NCBI GenBank assembly: GCA_964649195.1
Contig: CAZYPK010000108.1
Coordinates: forward strand, 1 to 18,146
Length of the DNA: 18,146 nucleotides
DNA from: JTS-RE9 sp964649195
Lineage (GTDB): Bacteria > Planctomycetota > Phycisphaerae > Phycisphaerales > Phycisphaeraceae
Direction: 5' to 3'
Positions 6,179-13,354 of this stretch are shown one piece after another (position 1 is the stretch's first letter; each line of letters begins with the position of its first letter). Position numbers and translations under genes: made by a program. The notes below the pieces were generated by a model. That model saw only the letters and a list, made by a program, of their open reading frames with translations, was not told where the DNA came from and did no database searches.

Positions 6179-7042
6179 ATGATGCGGCGACACCCCATGC
6201 CCATGCCGACACTCCGACACATTGCCGCGATGATCCTGCTTGCCGCGTTCATCCTCCTCGCGCCCGGCTGTCAATCCGCGCCGGTCACGCAGCCGGTGGC
6301 CGGGCCGGCCAACCTCAACTTCTTCAATGTGGGCCACTCCGTGGAAGGGCGGCCCATCGAATGCCAGGTGCTCGGCGACGGGCCGGATGCGGTTTTCATC
6401 ATCGCCTCGATTCATGGCGATGAGACGGCAGGCTCGCCGCTGGTGCGAAAACTTTCCGATCACCTCCAGGCCAACCCGCATCGCCTGATCGGCCGCCGGG
6501 TGATTCTGCTGCCCGCGGCGAATCCCGATGGCATGATCAAAGGCACCCGCGAAAACGCCAACAGGGTTGACCTCAACCGCAACTTCCCCGCCGCCAATCG
6601 CGAGAACAACGACCGCAACGGCTGGTCAGGACTCTCCGAGCCTGAAGCTCAGATCATCGCCATGCTCATCGATCTCTACGCCCCTTCGCGCATCATCGCC
6701 ATTCATCAGCCGCTGGCCTGTGTCGATTACGACGGCCCCGCCCAGGAACTGGCGGCACGCATGGCGCAACTCACCAACCTTCCCGTGAAGCGGCTGGGCG
6801 CCAGGCCCGGCTCGATGGGCGCCTTCCTCGGCGACGAGATGGGCCTGCCCGTCATCACGCTCGAACTGCCGCGCGGCGTCGATAAGTGGAACGAAACCAA
6901 ACTGTGGGAAACCTACGGCGATGCGCTGATCGCCGCGGTGGTCTTCCCCGACGCGGTGCAGGCTGAACTGGTGAAAGTGAAGTCGCTGCGGAAACCGGAG
7001 CACAGCAAAGTGAAAACGAACGGAGCGACACCAGGCAAGTGA
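6179..7042 (+). CDS. M14-family zinc peptidase lipoprotein (murein amidase-like)
   Basis: A 287-residue secreted lipoprotein of the M14 carboxypeptidase family. A hydrophobic stretch, AAMILLAAFILLAPGC, places the lipidated Cys at about 31. Zinc ligands are His79 and Glu82 in SIHGDETAG and His176 in IAIHQPLA. The Arg/Asn-rich motif NRVDLNRNFP lies at 128-137, and the catalytic Glu is in VITLELPRG (229). Its shortness and HGDE motif resemble murein-peptide amidases of the MpaA type, so a role in trimming or recycling cell-wall peptides is likely but inferred. Starts at 6179, 6182, 6197 or 6203 are all possible; 6179 is chosen because a weak GAAAG precedes it. The gene lies in the same direction as dus and converges on the TPR lipoprotein. 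Confidence 0.85.
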   Translation: MMRRHPMPMPTLRHIAAMILLAAFILLAPGCQSAPVTQPVAGPANLNFFNVGHSVEGRPIECQVLGDGPDAVFIIASIHGDETAGSPLVRKLSDHLQANPHRLIGRRVILLPAANPDGMIKGTRENANRVDLNRNFPAANRENNDRNGWSGLSEPEAQIIAMLIDLYAPSRIIAIHQPLACVDYDGPAQELAARMAQLTNLPVKRLGARPGSMGAFLGDEMGLPVITLELPRGVDKWNETKLWETYGDALIAAVVFPDAVQAELVKVKSLRKPEHSKVKTNGATPGK

Positions 7043-7053
7043 ATGGTCGCATT

Positions 7054-7186
7054 TATTGATGGCCACCCGTAAGAAAATCCCCAAGCCCAAGGGTGAGGTC
7101 TGCCGAACCCTTGGGGTATCGAACACCCCGACGGCTCGCGGACTCGCCATCGGGCTTGGGGCTTTTCTTAAAATGACCATCAATAG
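7054..7186. repeat. Palindromic element between convergent genes; possible bidirectional terminator
   Basis: The arms 7054-7088 and 7152-7185 are inverted, imperfect copies sharing TATTGATGG, TAAGAAAA and CCCCAAGCCC. Inside are two smaller hairpins, AAGGGT/ACCCTT and GGGGT/ACCCC. The right half (about 7133-7186) recurs inverted at 18093-18146 with few changes. Its position between two convergent stop codons (7042 and 7223), with T-rich or A-rich runs next to GC stems, fits a bidirectional terminator derived from a dispersed repeat. Confidence 0.75.
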
Positions 7187-7222
7187 CCGCGGAGCAAAGG
7201 TCCGCCATTGCTCCGCGCTTCT

Positions 7223-9562
7223 TCACCTGGGATTGCGAATCTCATCAAGCAACCGCTTCGCCTCGGCGGGCTGCGTCGATTCGAGCAGCACGATCGCCGC
7301 GACTCGGGCTTCGATGTCCAGATCATGTTTGCCGTTGCGTGCGTGTTCGTTGGCCTGGACGATGTAGGCGTTGGCTTGCGCGACAGTCACCGTGGAGAGA
7401 ACATTCGTGATCGTGCTCCCTGCCGCATCGCTGAGCAGGCTGCGGTAAACCGCATCATCGCTGGGCAGATCGAGACCATCGGCAGGCAGGCCGACCTGAG
7501 GGTTCGCATTGATCGTCACCACATCATCCTTGCGGTAGCTTGGCGCCACCTCGAAGGTTTGCAGCGTCGTCTTGCCCGCGACATCCTCGATCGTCATCGT
7601 GCCGTCCATCTGCCCGGTCTTGCGGTAGATCTCCTGCTGATAGGGCCAGGCCACCACGTACTGCTCCTGAATCGTGGGCGGCTCACGGCGAAGGCGATAT
7701 CGCAGGTCCGCCACCTCGCGTTCCCGGCTGCGAATCAGCTCGTGATCGTAATCATTGAAAAAGCCCCGCCCGCCGCAGCGATTGCAGCGAAGGTGCCCGG
7801 TCCCGCCGCACGTTCGGCATCGCTCCGATGGCCTGCCGTTGCATTCATCGCATGTCTGATATCCGCCGTTTTTCACCTTGATCCTGCCCGATCCGTTGCA
7901 TGTGGAGCAACTGCTCCACTTCCTGCCCCGGCACGTCTGACATGTCGTATGCCCGCGGCTGCTGCAGTCGCCGCAGTCGTACCGGATCAGCCGATTGCGG
8001 GCCAGGGCCAGCTCCCGTTCCGTCTGGATCAGCTCCCGCTCCAGCGCCGGCAGGTTCGGATTGGGCGTCACGCGCACGGCGTTGTAGGTGTGCGTCTTCT
8101 GTTCGCGGCTCAAGACCTGCTGCCTGATCTCGATCGAGCGCATCGTCATCATCGCCTTGAACAGCGGACGCGGAAGCCGGCCGTTGTTCGCCGCATTGCC
8201 CGGCGCATTCACGAGCGAAACGAAGGAAGGTTTCGTCTTGTTCGCCTGCGCGACAAGCTGCGTCTGCATCGCGGTGGTGTCGGGATTCGTGTTGCCCCGG
8301 CCATCGGTCACGCTGATCATCAGATCAAAGGCCACCTGCTTCGCGATGGCGGCGCGGGCGCGATCTTCAGCCTGCTTGTAAACACCCGTCGGCTTCCGGT
8401 CCGTCGCCTCCATGTACCAGAGCAGGGCGTTGCCCCAGAGCCCTTCCTTCTCCGCGCCCTGGCCGTGCGCGTAAGCGACATCGACCAGGCCGTCGCCGGC
8501 GGGCCGATGATTCGGTACGAAGCGCAGTGCGGCGCGGAAGTGATCCGCCGCGGCTTCAATCTCACCGGCGGCGAGCTTGCGCCGGGCCTCGGCGACATGG
8601 GCATCGGCGGCGGTCTGCCGGATTTCGCCGGAGAACCTGCGGGCCGCCGCGTGATCGGGATACGCCTCAAGAGCCTTGGTGATCGTGGCGATGCCCTGGT
8701 CGTAGTGGCCTTGCGCGACCTGCTCTTTCGCACGGATGAACAGCGCCTCGGCATGATTGCGCGCCGCCTGCGATCGCTGCATCAGAGCGATCGCTTCACC
8801 ATTCGTCGGCCAGATGTCCAGCGAACGCTTCGCCGCTGCGATGGCGTCATCGAGCTTCTTTTCCGCAAGGAGTTTGCCGGCCAGTTCGTGCGCCTGTCGT
8901 GACTGCGCCATCATCGTCGTTGCTTCCGAGCGCTTGGCGCGTGAAGGCAGATGATTCGCATCGATGTTGATGATCGCGGTCAGTTCGTCGTCGGCCCGTT
9001 GCCAGTCGCGCTGCTGCACGAGGGTGAGCGTTGCCGAGTATTTCCGCTCGCTGTCCGGGTTGCCTTTGCGGTCGAGCGAATCGAATGCCGCCAGGGCCGC
9101 CGCATGATTGCGATCCCAGGTCAGCGCCTGCCGCAGATCTTCGCGCGCGGCACGGAGATCGTTGTTGTCCGCATGATTCAGCGCCCTTTCGTAGCGGCCC
9201 CGGGCGCCGTTCACTTTGGCCTGCGCCAGCGACTGTTTGGCCGTGGGATGCGCGGGGTTGTGAAGCAGCGCCTGCTCGTAGGCACGGATCGCCGCCTCCC
9301 AGTTCCCGTTGGCGGCGGCGCCGTCGGCATCAAGAATCGCGGTGCGCCAGCTTGCCTCGCGCAGCTTCGCCGCAAACTGCGGATCGGTGCGCAGCCGGCC
9401 ATCGGACTGTGCGGCCCGCTGATAACTGGCCAGGGCTTCGCGCGGCCGGTCAGCGCCCAGGGCCGCATCACCGCGCTGGACGTGCTGCGTCGCTTCGCAG
9501 CCAAGCAATGAGGACACGATGGCAAGCAGAAGGATGGAAAACGACCGCGCGAGATGATTCAT
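7223..9562 (-). CDS. Large TPR lipoprotein with DnaJ-like cysteine-rich zinc module
   Basis: A 779-residue predicted lipoprotein. The signal peptide is MNHLARSFSILLLAIVSSLLGC, with Cys22 lipidated. Residues 25-410 are helical TPR-like repeats (for example AIRAYEQALLHNP and GIATITKALEAYPDHAAA). Residues 530-596 hold six CxxC pairs (530/533, 541/544, 552/555, 571/574, 582/585, 593/596), several followed by GxG as in the DnaJ central zinc domain. A coiled-coil-like charged segment (505-530) precedes them, and a further helical segment (603-625) and a C-terminal domain follow. There is no J-domain. It probably acts as a periplasmic scaffold or folding factor; the substrate is unknown. The start is firm: AAGGGGAG lies about 5 nt upstream of ATG 9562. 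Confidence 0.85.
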   Translation of the reverse strand: MNHLARSFSILLLAIVSSLLGCEATQHVQRGDAALGADRPREALASYQRAAQSDGRLRTDPQFAAKLREASWRTAILDADGAAANGNWEAAIRAYEQALLHNPAHPTAKQSLAQAKVNGARGRYERALNHADNNDLRAAREDLRQALTWDRNHAAALAAFDSLDRKGNPDSERKYSATLTLVQQRDWQRADDELTAIINIDANHLPSRAKRSEATTMMAQSRQAHELAGKLLAEKKLDDAIAAAKRSLDIWPTNGEAIALMQRSQAARNHAEALFIRAKEQVAQGHYDQGIATITKALEAYPDHAAARRFSGEIRQTAADAHVAEARRKLAAGEIEAAADHFRAALRFVPNHRPAGDGLVDVAYAHGQGAEKEGLWGNALLWYMEATDRKPTGVYKQAEDRARAAIAKQVAFDLMISVTDGRGNTNPDTTAMQTQLVAQANKTKPSFVSLVNAPGNAANNGRLPRPLFKAMMTMRSIEIRQQVLSREQKTHTYNAVRVTPNPNLPALERELIQTERELALARNRLIRYDCGDCSSRGHTTCQTCRGRKWSSCSTCNGSGRIKVKNGGYQTCDECNGRPSERCRTCGGTGHLRCNRCGGRGFFNDYDHELIRSREREVADLRYRLRREPPTIQEQYVVAWPYQQEIYRKTGQMDGTMTIEDVAGKTTLQTFEVAPSYRKDDVVTINANPQVGLPADGLDLPSDDAVYRSLLSDAAGSTITNVLSTVTVAQANAYIVQANEHARNGKHDLDIEARVAAIVLLESTQPAEAKRLLDEIRNPR

Positions 9563-9644
9563 GTCGGCTCCCCTTTTCAGGATCGAACGGTTTCGATCTC
9601 ATGGTATGAGAGCGTACCGTCATGGCGAAGGAATTGTTCGATAT

Positions 9645-9663
9645 GCCGTCGTTTCATGACGGC
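9645..9663. terminator. Weak stem-loop after the three-gene cassette
   Basis: GCCGTC (9645-9650) and GACGGC (9658-9663) form a perfect 6-bp stem with a 7-nt loop, about 9 nt beyond the stop of the last cassette gene. No U-tract follows on the minus strand, so intrinsic termination is doubtful. Confidence 0.25.
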
Positions 9664-9671
9664 GGCGACAA

Positions 9672-10097
9672 TCAGGCATCAGGTGGCAAAGACAGTTTTG
9701 CGCATGCCGCCAGGCGCTGCTGTATCGACAAGCGCTCGTCCTTCGACTCCGGCCAATTGATGATGTTGGCGTGTCGTGGCGGTTTGTCATCCGCTTCGAT
9801 CCGTAACCCTGTCACGAAAACACTGGCCGCGTCAATGGTGGCGGCGGCTTTGATGTCGCGTTGCTGCGGTTTGCCGACAAAAGTCTCGCCTAAAAGCCAA
9901 ATCTCACCATCGGTCAGCCGTATTGTGCGAAATACCGAAAGTCGGAGATTTCGTGGCGGTTCAAATGCCTTGGGTTTTACCCTGTCATCTTTTGGCGAGA
10001 ACAACTTTCGATCCAGAATGAACCGGACCAGGGGTTCTTCGCCCTCAATGTCAGATGGAAGAGCGCTTGATGGCGCGGGCGATGCCGCCCGACACAA
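9672..10097 (-). CDS. Conserved protein of unknown function, third gene of TIGR04255 cassette
   Basis: I do not recognise a named family. The core (GEEPLVRFILDRKLFSP, FRTIRLTDGEIWLLGETFV, then ADDKPPRHANIINWPESKDE) looks like a compact soluble domain of about 120 residues with no signal peptide or membrane segment. It follows the NWDGYGA gene. The start is uncertain. The conserved-looking part begins at about 10049, where the codon is ATT one base after the preceding stop. TTG 10097 is the nearest conventional start, and ATG 10133 or 10163 would overlap the upstream gene by 80-110 nt. By proximity it likely works with the two upstream genes. Confidence 0.6.
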   Translation of the reverse strand: MCRAASPAPSSALPSDIEGEEPLVRFILDRKLFSPKDDRVKPKAFEPPRNLRLSVFRTIRLTDGEIWLLGETFVGKPQQRDIKAAATIDAASVFVTGLRIEADDKPPRHANIINWPESKDERLSIQQRLAACAKLSLPPDA

Positions 10098-10563
10098 CCA
10101 TCGGAATAGTTCCCGCAAGCATTTCAGTGCCATGCATTTTGTTGTAGCCGAACAGACCTGCATACGTCAAGGTTCCATCGCGGCCGATGCTGACCGAAAA
10201 GACGCATCTTCGGCCGAAATCCCACTGAAAATTGACCTCCCCATCATTGTCGATGGTGATTTCAGGGCTGCATGCATTCAGCGGCAGCAACGCAAGGAAA
10301 TGGCGGGCATATGTCATGGCGGTCGCGTTCACCGGTGGTGCGCCATATCCATCCCAGTTGTGGATGGAAGCCTTGGACGCTTCCGTCTCCAGCGCGTCCA
10401 AGGCCGTTCGACGGGTTTCTCCGACCAGGATGCTTCGATCACATTCTCTTGTCTGTTTTTCGAGAATGCCGCCAAGGCGTCCCGCTTCGCTGACGACCCT
10501 GTCGTCACTGCTCCGCCAATCGCCGAAATCAACGGGATTGAAACCGTGCGCCATCGCAGTCAT
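10051..10563 (-). CDS. NWDGYGA-motif conserved hypothetical protein
   Basis: A 170-residue soluble protein. Its centre carries IHNWDGYGAPPVN (67-79), a motif I know from small conserved hypothetical proteins, followed by an alternating strand-like region, PEITIDNDGEVNFQWDFG (100-117), and then VFSVSIGRDGTLTYAGLFG. No catalytic motif, signal peptide or membrane helix is visible. The start ATG overlaps the stop of the upstream TIGR04255 gene as ATGA, indicating translational coupling; ATG 10554 is an alternative. The next cassette gene begins at or near its stop. Function unknown. Confidence 0.72.
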   Translation of the reverse strand: MTAMAHGFNPVDFGDWRSSDDRVVSEAGRLGGILEKQTRECDRSILVGETRRTALDALETEASKASIHNWDGYGAPPVNATAMTYARHFLALLPLNACSPEITIDNDGEVNFQWDFGRRCVFSVSIGRDGTLTYAGLFGYNKMHGTEMLAGTIPMVVSGGIARAIKRSSI

Positions 10564-11318
10564 TTGAACCTCCCGATCATCCGGTCGGTCAGATAATTGA
10601 AGAATATCCGGTTCTTGAATTCATGCAGCAATTCAAGTTTCGCATGCAGGTATGAATCATTCTTTCCGTCCGTATCCGCACGATCGATCTGGTGGAAGAC
10701 ATCGATGTCCAGGATGATTCCAAGCGGCTCCATAGGCGGAGTGGGCTCGAGCATCTGCGAAACCGTCGCGTGGAGGTTGGTCGTCTCGTCAACAATCGTC
10801 GTCCGAATTGAAAACCCGCCGATGGTCTGCGGCAAGGCGCGGGGAATTCTCGGCCCTGCCGCGAGTATGTCGTCGAAGTCGCGGACGCCCTCGGGCATTT
10901 CAAACCGATTGATGTACCGCAGTGCGATCCGGGTGACTTCCGGCGGCAACGCCACCTGATCATAGCGCCTCCACAGGGCCATCGCCTCCGGCTGCACCTC
11001 TTCCCAACCGGAGTAGGGCTTGAGTTTATTGAAGGTGAATCCGTCCACGCGGAATTGCGCGATTTGGCGGCCGTCGGAGGTTCGGAAAAATACCCCGTTC
11101 AAACCAAGGTCCTTCGATTCGAGGGTTGGTTGAGATTGCGCTTTCAGTTGAAAAGAAGCCTGTTGAAGATGGTGCTTCCTCATGTCGGGATAGCGATCTG
11201 CGAGAGTCGATTGCAGGCCGAGAAAGATTGACGGATCGAAGTCCGCTCTCGCCTTGACGCGGATGTCAACGATCGCCTCTTCGATGGGGGCATGATTGAG
11301 ATGATGTGGCTTATTCAT
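10560..11318 (-). CDS. TIGR04255-type family protein
   Basis: A 252-residue protein resembling the sporadically distributed TIGR04255 family. Features are an N-terminal LNHAPIEEAIVDIRVK (7-22), a middle GRQIAQFRVDGFTFNKLKPYSGWEE (83-107), and a late ALRYINRFEMP (132-142). It ends with a helical LELLHEFKNRIFFNYLTDRM. It is soluble with no catalytic motif, and the molecular function is unknown. ATG 11318 is chosen because the family-like N-terminus starts there; the frame is open to 11351. It is the first gene of a three-gene unit, with ATGA overlap to the next, and guaB lies 87 nt upstream on the same strand. Confidence 0.75.
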   Translation of the reverse strand: MNKPHHLNHAPIEEAIVDIRVKARADFDPSIFLGLQSTLADRYPDMRKHHLQQASFQLKAQSQPTLESKDLGLNGVFFRTSDGRQIAQFRVDGFTFNKLKPYSGWEEVQPEAMALWRRYDQVALPPEVTRIALRYINRFEMPEGVRDFDDILAAGPRIPRALPQTIGGFSIRTTIVDETTNLHATVSQMLEPTPPMEPLGIILDIDVFHQIDRADTDGKNDSYLHAKLELLHEFKNRIFFNYLTDRMIGRFK

Positions 11319-11405
11319 GGGATTCAACGTGCCTGCCGTTGTCCTGCACACCGAAGAGAGCGGAGCAAAATCATGACATGACCCGGTTGGTCAATCGGAA
11401 CTGCT

Positions 11406-13010
11406 TCATTCTTCGGCGCGGTAATCCATCGTGTAATTCGGACTTTCCTTCGTGATGGTGATGTTGTGCGGGTGGCTCTCGGCGAGGCCCGCGCCGCTGA
11501 TGCGGCAGAACTTCGCGTCGCGTCGCAAGGCATCGACGCTGGGGGTGCCGCAGTAGCCCATGCCCGCCTTGAGGCCGCCGATGAGCTGATACACGAACTC
11601 CGCCAGGGAGCCGCGGTAGGGCACGCGGCCTTCGACGCCTTCGGGCACCAGCTTTTTCTTCTCGGTGGTGCCGCCCTGGCGATAGCGATCGGCGCTGCCG
11701 GCCATCATCGCGCCTTCGCTGCCCATGCCGCGATAGGTCTTGTAGCGACGGCCCATGTGAATGATCGATTCGCCGGGGGATTCATCGAGGCCCGCCAGCA
11801 GCGAGCCGAGCATGACGGCCGAGGCGCCGATGGCGATGGCTTTGCTGATGTCGCCCGATTGCCGGATGCCGCCGTCGGCGACGATGGGAATGTGGCGAGG
11901 CGTCGCGGCTCTTACCGCATTCATGATCGCCGTGATCTGCGGCACGCCCACGCCGCTGACGATGCGCGTCGTGCAGATCGACCCCGGTCCGATTCCCACC
12001 TTCACCGCATCGACGCCCGCTTCGATCAGGTCGCGCGCGCCTTCCTCGGTGGCGATGTTGCCGGCGATGACGTCGATGTCGTATTTCGCCTTGATCGCCT
12101 TCACCGTGTCGATGACGTTCCTGCTGTGGCCGTGCGCGGTATCGACGATGACCAGGTCAACCTCGGCGCCGATGAGCGCTTCGACGCGATCGAGTTGATG
12201 CACGCCCACGGCAGCGCCGACGCGGAGCCTGCCTCGTGAATCGCGGCAGGCCTGCGGGAACTGCTCGAACTTGTCGATGTCCCGCATGGTGATCAGGCCG
12301 TGCAGATGATTGCCGGCATCGACCAGCAGCAGCTTCTCGACCTTTTCGCGGTAGAGAATGTTGGCGGCCTGTTCGAGCGTGGTGCCCGGCGGGGCGGTGA
12401 CCAGGCGATCCTTGGTCATGACCTGGGCGATGGGCTGGTCATCATCGGGAAGGAATCGCATGTCCCGGCGGGTGAGGATGCCCACGACCTTGCCGCGCCT
12501 GCCCCCGGAACCCCCGGCCCCCCCGGACACCCCGGAAGTGTGCGCGCCGTTGTCGCCGCCGTTGATCGCCTCGACGATGGGGATGCCTGAGACATTCTGC
12601 TCGCGCATCAGGGTTCGCGCGGCGGAGACGGGCGCATCGGGCGAGAGCGTGACGGGATCGGTGATGATGCCGTTGGCCGAGCGTTTCACTTTGATGACTT
12701 CGCGCACCTGCGCTTCGATGGGCATGTTCTTGTGAATGACCCCCAGGCCGCCGGCCGCGGCAAGAGCGATGGCGAGGGAAGCTTCGGTGACGGTATCCAT
12801 CGGAGCCGAGAGGAGGGGGATGTTCAGGCGGATGCGTCCGGTGAGCTGCGTGGAAGTGTCGGCGTCACCGGGCACGAAATCACTGCGTGCCGGCAGAAGC
12901 AGGACATCATCGAAAGTGAGGGCTTCGTAGAGAATGCGGCTGGCCGGATCCGCGGAGGAGTGTGAAGAAGTGGTCGGGGAGAATCGATCGCTTTTGAGGT
13001 TGGCTTCCAT
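11406..13010 (-). CDS. guaB: Inosine-5'-monophosphate dehydrogenase
   Basis: A 534-residue IMP dehydrogenase oxidising IMP to XMP with NAD, the first committed step of GMP synthesis; cytoplasmic tetramer. Seen are LTFDDVLLLPARSDF (31-45), two CBS domains (about 112-190 and 193-250), VDTAHGHS (289-296), the catalytic Cys346 in GPGSICTTR, the IMP-binding GGIRQSGD, YRGMGSEGAM (426-435), and the active-site flap EGVEGRVPYRG. The first CBS domain carries an unusual Gly/Ser-rich insert (about 150-173) encoded by a 9-bp repeat. The N-terminal 20 residues are Ser-rich. The start at 13010 is the first ATG of the frame near the family N-terminus; no Shine-Dalgarno is evident. It is divergent from the XRE gene. 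Confidence 0.96.
   Translation of the reverse strand: MEANLKSDRFSPTTSSHSSADPASRILYEALTFDDVLLLPARSDFVPGDADTSTQLTGRIRLNIPLLSAPMDTVTEASLAIALAAAGGLGVIHKNMPIEAQVREVIKVKRSANGIITDPVTLSPDAPVSAARTLMREQNVSGIPIVEAINGGDNGAHTSGVSGGAGGSGGRRGKVVGILTRRDMRFLPDDDQPIAQVMTKDRLVTAPPGTTLEQAANILYREKVEKLLLVDAGNHLHGLITMRDIDKFEQFPQACRDSRGRLRVGAAVGVHQLDRVEALIGAEVDLVIVDTAHGHSRNVIDTVKAIKAKYDIDVIAGNIATEEGARDLIEAGVDAVKVGIGPGSICTTRIVSGVGVPQITAIMNAVRAATPRHIPIVADGGIRQSGDISKAIAIGASAVMLGSLLAGLDESPGESIIHMGRRYKTYRGMGSEGAMMAGSADRYRQGGTTEKKKLVPEGVEGRVPYRGSLAEFVYQLIGGLKAGMGYCGTPSVDALRRDAKFCRISGAGLAESHPHNITITKESPNYTMDYRAEE
12501..12536. repeat. 9-bp G-rich tandem repeat inside guaB
   Basis: Four 9-bp units read on the plus strand GCCCCCGGA, ACCCCCGGC, CCCCCCGGA, CACCCCGGA. 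On the coding strand this gives runs of 5, 5, 7 and 4 G separated by 2-5 nt, a canonical G-quadruplex pattern. It encodes the SGVSGGAGGSGG segment of IMPDH. Confidence 0.85.
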
Positions 13011-13077
13011 GTAACAGAATTACCGGGAAGCGGCGGTGGAGTCAAGGAGCGTTCCGATTTTCCGGACAGTGATGGAG

Positions 13078-13089
13078 TATGATGGATTG
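13078..13089 (+). promoter_or_regulatory. -10-like box directly before the XRE gene
   Basis: TATGAT at 13078-13083 ends 6 nt before ATG 13090. This is the same arrangement as at dus and suggests a leaderless transcript. The upstream GGAG at 13074-13077 is 12 nt from the ATG, too far for a good Shine-Dalgarno. Confidence 0.4.
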
Positions 13090-13296
13090 ATGTTCCGCCA
13101 AGCCATTCTCGCTCAACTCGATCGCCGCCAATGGAGTCCGTACCGTCTCGCGCAGGAGAGCGGCGTCAGCAAGACGGCCGTGTACGAGTTCCTCTCCGGC
13201 AACCGCGATATTTCCGCCGGCAACCTTGAACGACTTTGCAAATCGCTCAATCTGGTCCTGAAAGTCCGTGTGAAGCCCGCTGTGAAGTCCGTTTGA
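13090..13296 (+). CDS. Small XRE-family helix-turn-helix regulator
   Basis: A 68-residue DNA-binding protein that is essentially one Cro/C1-type HTH domain. WSPYRLAQESGVSKTAVYEF (14-33) fits the helix-turn-helix, and ISAGNLERLCKSLNL the closing helix. A basic tail, KVRVKPAVKSV, ends it. It precedes the DNA methyltransferase gene by 58 nt on the same strand, so it may be a controller (C-protein-like) for the restriction-modification locus; this is inference. ATG 13090 is preferred because it begins the conserved domain and follows a -10-like hexamer. ATG 13072 is possible. Confidence 0.75.
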   Translation: MFRQAILAQLDRRQWSPYRLAQESGVSKTAVYEFLSGNRDISAGNLERLCKSLNLVLKVRVKPAVKSV

Positions 13297-13354
13297 CTAG
13301 TACCGATTTCGGGAATATCCTCCCGGCATGATGGATCCATCGAGGACCGGACGC

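Noticed and set aside
4435..6252. 605-codon minus-strand frame opposite dus
   Set aside because: Only its last 160 or so codons (the lipoprotein) look real; the rest is antisense to dus, and no signal peptide or family is seen before the lipoprotein start.
7208..8902. 564-codon plus-strand frame opposite the TPR lipoprotein
   Set aside because: It is a shadow of a gene with TPR and zinc motifs and a good ribosome site on the other strand.
11466..12239. 257-codon plus-strand frame opposite guaB
   Set aside because: Antisense of conserved IMPDH sequence; Ala/Asp/Arg-rich without recognisable motifs.
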